A stretch of 5,225 nucleotides of DNA, taken from NCBI GenBank assembly GCA_003151665.1, contig PLYD01000075.1, positions 1 to 5,225 on the forward strand. The letters run 5' to 3'. The stretch is from Candidatus Dormiibacterota bacterium. GTDB taxonomy: Bacteria > Chloroflexota > Dormibacteria > Dormibacterales > Dormibacteraceae. Positions 1-5,225 of the stretch are shown piece after piece. How positions within the stretch are numbered: position 1 is the first letter of the stretch; every line of letters starts with the position of its first letter. Below the pieces are notes generated by a model, which searched no databases, was not told the DNA's origin, and worked only from the letters and a program-made list of their open reading frames with translations. The translations under genes and the position numbers were made by a program.

Positions 1-19
1 GCGATAAACTGACCGCCCA

Positions 20-1840
20 GTGGACCGACAGGAAAAAGACCCGCAAGCGCAGGACCAGACGGAGCCGGAGCTGCCTCTGGTTACTCCTGCCTTCGATCCG
101 CTGACAGAACCTGAGCTACCTCTACAGGTGGCGTCAGCTGAAGTGCCTGTCGAGACCAAGGCGGTCGAAGCCACAGCAGAAGCCAAGCCTCAGATTGCAG
201 CGGAACCTCAATCATCACCACTCGGGACCGAGGCCCTCCAGGCCACCCTCGAAGCTGAACCCAAGCCGGCGGTGCCGATGAAGACCGCGCCCTCTTGGGC
301 TCAGACCAACGCACCGGCCGATGAGTCGGCGCCGGCCGCCGAAGACGAGACGGAACCGAAGCCGGCCGTACCGATGCAGAAGCCGGCGCCTTCCTGGGCG
401 CAGACATCTCCGGCCCCGGCCGAAGCCACAGGTGATCCGGAGCCGAGTCCGACCGCCCCGCCCACGCGATCGGCGCCTCTCACCTGGCCGCCAAAAGCGC
501 AGCCCGACGCGCCACTTCCGACACAGAGCGATATCTGGCCGCCAGAGCCGCCGACCGAGCACACCATGCCGGCGTGGCCGCCGTCGGCTTTCGGCGACCA
601 CGATTCCCAGCTGCCGGACCTACCCGCGGGGCCGACCCCATCCGAGTGGAAGCCGGCGCCCGTCGCGCCGGGTGTGGCGGCATCTCCGCGTGCCACCTCC
701 GGTCCGGCGGCCGCCAAGACGCTGCCCCCGGGTTCGGTGTCGCCGGCGATCAGCCCTGCGCCGACAGCGCCATCCGGGACGGTGCCTCCCGCAAAACTTC
801 CGCCGGCCATCTCGCCGGCGGCGGCAGCGCCGCCCCCGACCGTCTCGCCGGCCGCCTTGCCGACCGTGCCGCCCGCGACCGTACCGCCGGCCACTTTGCC
901 AACCGCAACAGTCCCCCCGACCTCGACCGCCGCGACGGTGCCGACTGCGCCCGCAGCGCCCGCGGTAGTGCCGCCCGCGACGGTGCCTCCGGCGGCGGCT
1001 TCGCCGACCAAGACGGTCCCGCCGGCGCCGGCTCCCGAACGCGAGGCGGCGGCGAAGAGTGTGCCGCCGAGCGCCCCTGAACCCGTGCCGGATGCACCCG
1101 CGCTCACACCAGCTCGTCCAAGCGGGCCCGAGGTCGAGAAGGCGCCCCAACGGGGCAGCACAGCGGTACCGGCATGGGCGCCGGAAATTGTGCCGGCCGC
1201 CGCAGCGGCGCCGGAGCAGGAGACGCAATGGCCGGCGGTGGTCGATATACCGGCGTGGGCACCCCAGATCCACGTCGCGCCGGCGCGTCCGGCGGCTGCA
1301 GCACCCGCGCCCGCACCACAGCCACCCGCCGCACTTGCCCCGAAACCCCCGGCGGCGCCCGTCGCCCCGTCCCAGCCTCCGGCACCAGTCGCGCCGGGCT
1401 CGGCGCCGGCCACTGCGGGTTCGACTTCCTCATCCTCCTGGAAGGTGGTGGACCAGAAGCACGTCGATGTAAACATCAATCGAGTCGTCCCAACGCCAGA
1501 GGACCGTTCCTACGCCGAATGGTTTGCGTGGGCGAAGCGGGGCGGCGCGCCAGTCAACGCATGCCACGCCGCGGCCCAGGCCGCGTTCGCCGCGCTGTCG
1601 AGCGGCAAAGACGTCTCCGCCGCTGCTCAGATCGCCGCGGCCGCGATGGGCTCTCCGCCCCAGTCAGTCGACGCCGGTCGCCAGACCTACTGCGCCTGGT
1701 TTGCCCTCGCCAACATCGACCTGAACCTGGACCAGGCCCGCGCACACCTTTTCGCCACGGCGGCCCTGCATGCCATCGACCGGGGCGCCGATGCCAAAGG
1801 CGCCCACTCGGCCGGGTTGGAGGCGGCCGGGATCAGGTAG
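20..1840 (+). CDS. Pro/Ala-rich disordered protein with duplicated C-terminal helical domain, function unknown
   Basis: I do not recognise a family for this 606-residue protein. Residues 1-80 are acidic and Pro/Glu/Ala-rich. Residues 80-129 hold two copies of a Trp-containing repeat. About 230-460 is very low-complexity Pro/Ala/Val/Thr with many VPPAT-like units. Residues 475-495 form a short charged linker, and 497-604 a compact Ala-rich domain built of two similar halves. Ten Trp residues sit in the disordered part as short motifs (W93, W126, W156, W173, W186, W210, W386, W404, W413, W474), for example PAWAPEI and PAWAPQI. There is no signal peptide or membrane segment, so a cytoplasmic scaffold or linker role is possible, but this is inference. 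The GTG start is chosen because an in-frame TAA lies at 5-7 and no other early start exists; no Shine-Dalgarno is seen. Codon phase and the non-random C-terminal domain support real coding. It abuts the phosphoesterase gene in the same frame. Confidence 0.75.
   Translation: MDRQEKDPQAQDQTEPELPLVTPAFDPLTEPELPLQVASAEVPVETKAVEATAEAKPQIAAEPQSSPLGTEALQATLEAEPKPAVPMKTAPSWAQTNAPADESAPAAEDETEPKPAVPMQKPAPSWAQTSPAPAEATGDPEPSPTAPPTRSAPLTWPPKAQPDAPLPTQSDIWPPEPPTEHTMPAWPPSAFGDHDSQLPDLPAGPTPSEWKPAPVAPGVAASPRATSGPAAAKTLPPGSVSPAISPAPTAPSGTVPPAKLPPAISPAAAAPPPTVSPAALPTVPPATVPPATLPTATVPPTSTAATVPTAPAAPAVVPPATVPPAAASPTKTVPPAPAPEREAAAKSVPPSAPEPVPDAPALTPARPSGPEVEKAPQRGSTAVPAWAPEIVPAAAAAPEQETQWPAVVDIPAWAPQIHVAPARPAAAAPAPAPQPPAALAPKPPAAPVAPSQPPAPVAPGSAPATAGSTSSSSWKVVDQKHVDVNINRVVPTPEDRSYAEWFAWAKRGGAPVNACHAAAQAAFAALSSGKDVSAAAQIAAAAMGSPPQSVDAGRQTYCAWFALANIDLNLDQARAHLFATAALHAIDRGADAKGAHSAGLEAAGIR
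257..406 (+). repeat. Two-copy coding repeat EPKPAVPM..APSWAQT
   Basis: Residues 80-96 and 112-129 of the Pro/Ala-rich protein repeat the pattern EPKPAVPM, one to three variable residues, then APSWAQT. The DNA copies (257-307 and 353-406) differ mainly at third positions and by one extra codon in the second copy. This suggests an older duplication kept at protein level rather than a recent slippage event. The 15 residues between the copies are acidic and Ala-rich. Confidence 0.8.
782..1075 (+). repeat. Low-complexity VPPAT-type coding repeats
   Basis: Residues 255-352 contain eight VPPx units (V255, V283, V288, V298, V317, V322, V333, V348), several of them exact VPPAT, embedded in Pro/Ala/Thr. 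The block contains no Trp and only a few charged residues, unlike the flanking parts. It most likely forms an extended polyproline-type linker. The DNA is correspondingly rich in ccg/gcg and prone to slippage, so its length may vary between strains. Confidence 0.7.
1508..1831 (+). repeat. Internal duplication forming the C-terminal domain of the Pro/Ala-rich protein
   Basis: Residues 497-543 and 556-604 align with one single-residue gap. Both open with (S/T)Y-x-x-WFA-x-A, continue with an Ala-rich helix, have a G-x-D turn (SSGKD against DRGAD), and close with a second Ala-rich helix. Each half is therefore probably a helical hairpin. Cys515 and Cys558 occur at non-equivalent positions. The duplication is seen directly; the fold and any binding role are inferred. 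Confidence 0.7.
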
Positions 1841-2464
1841 CTGACGACGCGGGTCGGGGTTGTCGCGGACACCCATTGTCCTGAGTTCCTCGATCGCCTC
1901 CCCGATCGCGTCTTCGAAGCTCTCCGCGGGGTCGATCTCATTCTGCATGCGGGCGACGTCAGCGGCCCTGAGACAATCGCCGCTCTTGAACGCATCGCCC
2001 CAGTCGAAGCGGTGCGGGGCGACCACGACCGCGATCTCGCGACGGTACCGCTGACCCGTGATCTCACAATCGAGGGCCGGCGCATCGTTCTCGTCCACGG
2101 CAATCGGAGCCGGTGGGTGGAGGAGCCGCAGACATTGTTGTGGACGCTCAGCCTTGGCTATCTGCACCCCAATGAATCACTGCCGCGATTCCTTCACGAT
2201 CGTTTTCCGGACGCCGATGCGATTGTTTTCGGACACACGCATCGCGCGCATATAGAGACCCACAAGGGTGCGCTTCTGTTCAATCCGGGCGGCGTGCACC
2301 AGTGGAACCCGCAGACGGCCAAGCAGCGCCTGGCGCGCAGGCCCGGTTGGTTCGAATGGTGCTGGCTGCAGGTCGCGCGCCACATGCGGAGCTATCCGCG
2401 ACCCTCGATCGGAATTCTCGAGGTGAGCCGCACCGCGATCGTGCCCACAATCGTCGATCTGTGA
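1841..2464 (+). CDS. Metallophosphoesterase, YfcE/MJ0936-like (calcineurin-like fold), with CTG start
   Basis: This predicted 207-residue enzyme would hydrolyse phosphodiester or phosphomonoester bonds using two metal ions; the substrate is unknown. The family motifs appear in order: VGVVADTH with metal ligands D10 and H12, HAGD with D39, VRGDHD at 58-63 (normally GNxD), LVHG with H86, FGHTH with H132 and H134, and NPGG at 148-151. It is longer than the roughly 160-180 residue minimal family because of an insert at about 88-125 (EEPQTLLWTLSLGY) and a C-terminal extension rich in aromatics and Arg (PGWFEWCWLQVARHMRSYPRPS). The in-frame TAG at 1838-1840 excludes any earlier start. The only later ATG/GTG/TTG near the N-terminus is GTG 2012, which would delete D10, H12 and D39. 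CTG 1841 gives LTTRVGVVADTH, the expected N-terminus. A weak AGG lies 3 bases upstream, and GGAGG at 1819-1823 is too far away. The family call is firm; the start is likely but unproven. Confidence 0.85.
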   Translation: MTTRVGVVADTHCPEFLDRLPDRVFEALRGVDLILHAGDVSGPETIAALERIAPVEAVRGDHDRDLATVPLTRDLTIEGRRIVLVHGNRSRWVEEPQTLLWTLSLGYLHPNESLPRFLHDRFPDADAIVFGHTHRAHIETHKGALLFNPGGVHQWNPQTAKQRLARRPGWFEWCWLQVARHMRSYPRPSIGILEVSRTAIVPTIVDL

Positions 2465-2472
2465 CGGGACGC

Positions 2473-2478
2473 TAGAGT
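2473..2478 (+). promoter_or_regulatory. Possible -10 element (TAGAGT) for a leaderless transcript
   Basis: TAGAGT fits the TANNNT pattern and occupies exactly -12 to -7 relative to the A of the acetyltransferase ATG at 2485. That placement would put the transcription start on the start codon. No good -35 hexamer is visible about 17 bases upstream, and the 20-base gap holds only GGGA touching the ATG, so no usable Shine-Dalgarno. A six-base degenerate motif can occur by chance, so this is only a candidate. Confidence 0.3.
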
Positions 2479-2484
2479 CTGGGA

Positions 2485-3450
2485 ATGGCCACGCTCGTGT
2501 GCCGGCCCGCCAAACTCGAGGATGCCGATCTGGCCTCGGACATCATCACCGCGTCCTACCCGGAGCTGCCCAAGGATCCGGTGCTCAAGCGTTACTTCTG
2601 GGCGCATCCCAGGTCCGAGTGGCGCACCGCACGCTACATCGCAGAGGTCGACGGCGCGCCCGTAGCCTTCGTCAGCTGGACTCATGGACCCTGGGACCAG
2701 GTGTCCGAGCGCAACAGTTACGTGGAGGTCTACCTTGACCGGGATCGGCTCAAGTCAGACTTGCCGGGCTCTCTGTGGGAATGGGTGACCACCGATGCGT
2801 TGGCGGACGGAGCGGTGGTCCTCGAGGCGCAGGTGGTCGAGGATGAGACCGAGATGATCGAGGCCCTGGGTCGCAGCGGTTATGAGCCCGATCGGACGGA
2901 AAGGGTGTGGGAGCTCGACCTTGCCAAGCACGGCCCGCGATTGGTCGGGGAGGCTCGGGCCGCGAAAGCCGAAGCGCAAACGGCGGGCATAGAGATGCTG
3001 ACGCTGGCGGACTGGCCCGATCCTGACTCGCTGAGAAAGCTTCACGCGCTGGCCGAGCTGACCAGGCGCGACGTTCCGATGAGCTTTCCCATCCCGGCCC
3101 AGCCGTACGAAAACTACGTCGAGCGAATGAACACCCCCGATCGCCGCCGGGACCGCGTGTGGGTCGCCAGCGACGCCGGCAACCCAGTGGCGCTTTCGTT
3201 CCTCCGCTTCCCACCGGTTCGAGGGCAGGTCTGGACTGGCTACACCTGCACGCACCCCGACTACCGCGGGCGCGGCCTTGCGCGCGGGGTGAAGCTGCAG
3301 ACCCTGTCCCAGGCGGCCGAGCTGGGCATCCCATCGGTGCTCACCGACAACGACTCCGAGAATGCGCCGATGCTTTACATCAACGAGACGCTTGGGTACG
3401 ACGCCCGCAAAGGGTTCATCAGCTTCGTCAAGCGGGTAAAGAGCACCTAG
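2485..3450 (+). CDS. GNAT family N-acetyltransferase with two GNAT lobes
   Basis: This 321-residue cytoplasmic enzyme is predicted to transfer an acetyl group from acetyl-CoA to an amine; the substrate is unknown. The C-terminal lobe (about 168-321) has the family's acetyl-CoA signature: strand VWTGYTCTHPDY followed by the pyrophosphate-binding loop RGRGLARG (R261-G268) and its helix. It then has the late motif TDNDSENAPMLYINETLGY (288-305), typical of this group. The N-terminal lobe (about 1-150) keeps GNAT-like order, with RPAKLEDADLASDI, the strand pair YIAEVDGAPVAFVSW, and LGRSGYEPDRTERVWEL, but lacks the R/Q-x-x-G-x-G/A loop. It is therefore probably a degenerate, non-catalytic copy. The double-lobe layout resembles mycothiol synthase (MshD), but the similarity is not close enough for that name. 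The ATG start is preceded by a 20-base gap after the phosphoesterase. The stop overlaps the next gene's start by one base (TAGTG), so translational coupling is likely. Confidence 0.88.
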   Translation: MATLVCRPAKLEDADLASDIITASYPELPKDPVLKRYFWAHPRSEWRTARYIAEVDGAPVAFVSWTHGPWDQVSERNSYVEVYLDRDRLKSDLPGSLWEWVTTDALADGAVVLEAQVVEDETEMIEALGRSGYEPDRTERVWELDLAKHGPRLVGEARAAKAEAQTAGIEMLTLADWPDPDSLRKLHALAELTRRDVPMSFPIPAQPYENYVERMNTPDRRRDRVWVASDAGNPVALSFLRFPPVRGQVWTGYTCTHPDYRGRGLARGVKLQTLSQAAELGIPSVLTDNDSENAPMLYINETLGYDARKGFISFVKRVKST

Positions 3451-4337
3451 TGCCAAAGACCAAGGACTACTACGAGGTGCTGGGCCTGTCGCGGACGGCT
3501 ACCCAGAAGGAGATCACGTCTGCCTTCCGCAAGCTCGCGCGCAAGCACCACCCGGACCTGAATGCCGGCGACAAGCAGGCGGAAGCGCGCTTCAAGGAGA
3601 TCTCCCAGGCGCACGACGTGCTGTCCGACGCCAAGAAACGGAGCCTTTATGACGAGTTCGGCGCGGACTGGGCGGCAGCCCAAGCCGGCGGCGTCCAGCC
3701 TGGCGCGAGCCGTGGGCGGGTGCGCCAGCAGCAGCCCAGCGGGGGCGGGGCGCAGTACAGGACTGTGAGCGCAGACGAGATGGAGGACCTCTTCGGCAAT
3801 TCTGGCGGAGGATTCGGCGACATCTTCGGCTCGATCTTCGGCGGCAACGCCCGCGGCAGGGCCTCCGTCGAGCCGGCTGACGTCGAAGCGCCGATCACGG
3901 TCAGTCTCGCCGAGGTCTACCGCGGCACCAGCCGGACGGTCGAACTGCCCGGAGGGCGGCGCGTCGAAGTCAAGGTGCCGGTCGGGGTCAAGGAGGGCAC
4001 TGTGCTGCGGGTCCCTGGGCTTCGCGCCCGCGTGCAGATTGCGCCCGATCCGGTGTTCACCCGCGATGGCAAGGACCTGCGTGTCGTCGTCCCGGTGCCG
4101 CTTCAAGTTGCGTTTCGCGGTGGCGAGGTCGCGGCGCCGACGTTGAAGGGCGGGCAGGTGCAGTTCAAGGTTCCACCGGAGACGCAGAACGGAACCAAGA
4201 TCAGATTGCGCGGGCTCGGGCTGCCGGACCCCAAAGGAGGGCCGTCAGGCGACCTTTACGCAGAGGTCAAGGTAGTGCTACCGGTACCGATGGATGAGCG
4301 CACGCGTAAGTGGGCGGAGGAACAGCCGCTGCCGTAG
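3450..4337 (+). CDS. Class B DnaJ/CbpA-like J-domain co-chaperone
   Basis: This 295-residue Hsp40 would stimulate the ATPase of a DnaK/Hsp70 partner and deliver unfolded clients; it is cytoplasmic. The J domain spans about 5-71 (KDYYEVLGLS, the essential HPD at 34-36, F48-KEISQAHDVLSD and RSLYDEFG). A Gly-rich linker at about 80-137 contains the phenylalanine motifs EDLFGNSGGGFGDIFGSIFGG. The two C-terminal substrate-binding domains follow: from about 146 (ITVSLAEVYRGTSRTVELPGG) and about 215-295 (LRVVVPVPLQVAFRGGEV, then GLGLPDPKGGPSGDLYAEVKV). No CxxCxGxG zinc-finger repeats are present, which separates it from canonical DnaJ and matches CbpA (306 residues in E. coli). GTG 3450 is chosen because it starts just before the J domain. 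The same frame stays open upstream into the acetyltransferase gene, but that stretch is Arg-rich and not protein-like. The start shares its G with the preceding TAG. A weak AAAGAG lies about 7 bases upstream. No dnaK or grpE gene is in the window. Confidence 0.93.
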   Translation: MPKTKDYYEVLGLSRTATQKEITSAFRKLARKHHPDLNAGDKQAEARFKEISQAHDVLSDAKKRSLYDEFGADWAAAQAGGVQPGASRGRVRQQQPSGGGAQYRTVSADEMEDLFGNSGGGFGDIFGSIFGGNARGRASVEPADVEAPITVSLAEVYRGTSRTVELPGGRRVEVKVPVGVKEGTVLRVPGLRARVQIAPDPVFTRDGKDLRVVVPVPLQVAFRGGEVAAPTLKGGQVQFKVPPETQNGTKIRLRGLGLPDPKGGPSGDLYAEVKVVLPVPMDERTRKWAEEQPLP

Positions 4338-4357
4338 TCCGTATTCTCTACTGCGCC

Positions 4358-5225
4358 TTGCCCCTCTCGCGCCGATTGCTGCTGCCCCTCGTGTTCGCTT
4401 CCGGTATGGCGTCGCTCGGCGTTGAGTTCGGGGCTTCCCGCCTTCTCGCACCGTACTTCGGGACCAGCCTCTACGTGTGGGGCGTGCTCATCGGCCTCAT
4501 CCTCATTTACCTATCCGCGGGCTATGTGATCGGCGGCCGCCTTGCCGACCGCCATCCTCGCGACGAAGTGCTTTTTCAAATCACCGCGTGGGCGGGCCTG
4601 TGGATCGGATTGATCCCGCTTGTGAGCTATCCAATCCTCCTGGCGTCGCAGCAGGGATTCAGGGACCTGAGCGTCGGGTTGGTGGCCGGGACTCTCCTCG
4701 CTGTCGTTCTCCTGTTCGCGGCGCCTGTGATCCTGCTCGGCTGCGTCAGCCCATTCGCGATCAGGCTTCTGCTGAAGAACATCGAAACCGGCGGCAACAC
4801 GGCTGGTCGCGTCTACGCCCTCTCCACCGCAGGCAGCATCCTCGGCACGTTTTTGCCGGTGTTCTGGTTCATACCGACTTACGGGACGCGCCCGACGCTC
4901 GAAGGTTTTGGGCTCGCTCTCGTGCTCATTTCGATCGCAGGCCTCTGGCCTCGACGCAAGGTCATTGCGCTGTTCGCGCTGGCCGTGATCCTGTCGTGGG
5001 TCTTCTTACCGTCAGGGATCAAGCCGCCAGAGTACGGCTCGCTTTTATATGAGAAGGAATCCGCCTACAACTACATCCAGGTCGTGCAGGTTGCGACGAA
5101 GACCGAGCTGATTCTCAACGAAGGCCAGGCGATCCACTCGATCTACGACTCAAGCGACAACCTCACCCACAACTACTGGGATTACCTGCTCGTGGCGGAT
5201 GCCTTCCGACCAGCGCAGAGCACCG
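4358..5225 (+). CDS. Membrane-fused spermidine synthase-like protein, 3' end beyond the window
   Basis: The reading frame is open from 4310 to the right edge; 289 codons from TTG 4358 are visible. About seven hydrophobic segments occur (roughly residues 7-26, 38-60, 72-95, 104-131, 149-172, 180-197 and 201-217). Conserved features of the membrane-fused polyamine aminopropyltransferase group are SGMASLGVEFGASRLLAPYFGTS near the start, GGRLADR after helix 2, GCVSPFAIRL, and GRVYALSTAGSILGT. From about 226 the soluble domain begins: LLYEKESAYNYIQV, then LILNEGQAIHSIY and NYWDYLLVADAF, matching the N-terminal beta part of spermidine synthases. The SAM/decarboxy-SAM binding motif and the catalytic acid would lie past the edge, so activity cannot be judged. 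Such proteins may not make spermidine at all. The start is uncertain: TTG 4358 gives MPLSRRLLLPLV with positive-inside charges, while GTG 4310, TTG 4376, GTG 4391 and ATG 4406 are alternatives, the last two cutting into helix 1. No Shine-Dalgarno supports any of them. Confidence 0.85.
   Translation, partial: MPLSRRLLLPLVFASGMASLGVEFGASRLLAPYFGTSLYVWGVLIGLILIYLSAGYVIGGRLADRHPRDEVLFQITAWAGLWIGLIPLVSYPILLASQQGFRDLSVGLVAGTLLAVVLLFAAPVILLGCVSPFAIRLLLKNIETGGNTAGRVYALSTAGSILGTFLPVFWFIPTYGTRPTLEGFGLALVLISIAGLWPRRKVIALFALAVILSWVFLPSGIKPPEYGSLLYEKESAYNYIQVVQVATKTELILNEGQAIHSIYDSSDNLTHNYWDYLLVADAFRPAQST

Noticed and set aside
1..104. Possible 3' end of a gene entering from the left edge, ending at TGA 10-12 (frame 1) or TGA 102-104 (frame 3)
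   Set aside because: Frame 1 shows only three codons and frame 3 gives an Arg/Lys-rich tail typical of an out-of-frame reading; neither can be supported without sequence further left.
301..1479. Long antisense reading frame of 392 codons opposite the Pro/Ala-rich gene
   Set aside because: It is Gly/Ala-rich with no recognisable motif and is the expected mirror of a ccg/gcg-rich coding strand, where stop codons are rare in all frames.
2012..2464. GTG 2012 as the start of the phosphoesterase
   Set aside because: It begins inside the GDHD motif and would remove the D10, H12 and D39 metal ligands; the upstream in-frame sequence is clearly part of the same domain.
3159..3449. Upstream extension of the J-domain frame into the acetyltransferase gene
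   Set aside because: The extension is Arg/Ala-rich out-of-frame sequence of the GNAT gene; homology begins only at the J domain after GTG 3450.
2755..3456. 233-codon antisense frame opposite the acetyltransferase
   Set aside because: No family features; the opposite strand carries a well-supported GNAT protein.
4338..4357. Terminator or promoter between the co-chaperone and the membrane protein gene
   Set aside because: No hairpin with a T-run is present, and TATTCT at 4342-4347 is not at a convincing distance from any candidate start.
4477..5052. 191-codon + strand reading frame over the membrane protein gene
   Set aside because: Arg/His/Pro-rich shadow without motifs; the overlapping frame encodes conserved membrane helices and a spermidine synthase N-terminus.

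Overview
The window is a stretch of a high-GC bacterial chromosome (strong G/C preference at third codon positions) carrying five consecutive genes, all on the + strand and almost without intergenic space. No rRNA, tRNA, CRISPR array, transposase or prophage gene is visible. The gene types, the GTG/CTG/TTG starts and the near absence of Shine-Dalgarno sequences suggest a soil-type high-GC lineage such as Actinobacteriota, Chloroflexota or Dormibacterota. I cannot fix the phylum from the sequence alone.

Layout: (1) 20-1840, a 606-residue Pro/Ala-rich, largely disordered protein of unknown function, ending in a small duplicated helical domain; (2) 1841-2464, a YfcE/MJ0936-like metallophosphoesterase whose most plausible start is a CTG directly abutting the stop codon of gene 1; (3) 2485-3450, a two-lobed GNAT acetyltransferase; (4) 3450-4337, a zinc-finger-less (class B, CbpA-like) DnaJ co-chaperone whose GTG start shares one base with the acetyltransferase stop; (5) about 4358 to beyond the right edge, a membrane-anchored spermidine-synthase-like protein, of which the multi-helix membrane part and the first strands of the synthase domain are visible.

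Gaps between genes are 0, 20, -1 and about 20 bases, so the set looks like one transcription unit or a tightly packed cluster. The functions (phosphoesterase, acetyltransferase, co-chaperone, aminopropyltransferase-like enzyme) do not form a recognisable pathway. I see a housekeeping or co-expressed cluster rather than a defence or biosynthetic system. The least explained element is gene 1: a long linker-like chain punctuated by Trp-containing short motifs and capped by a duplicated domain that I do not recognise. The least conventional feature is the gene 1/gene 2 junction, where the two reading frames are continuous except for a single TAG.
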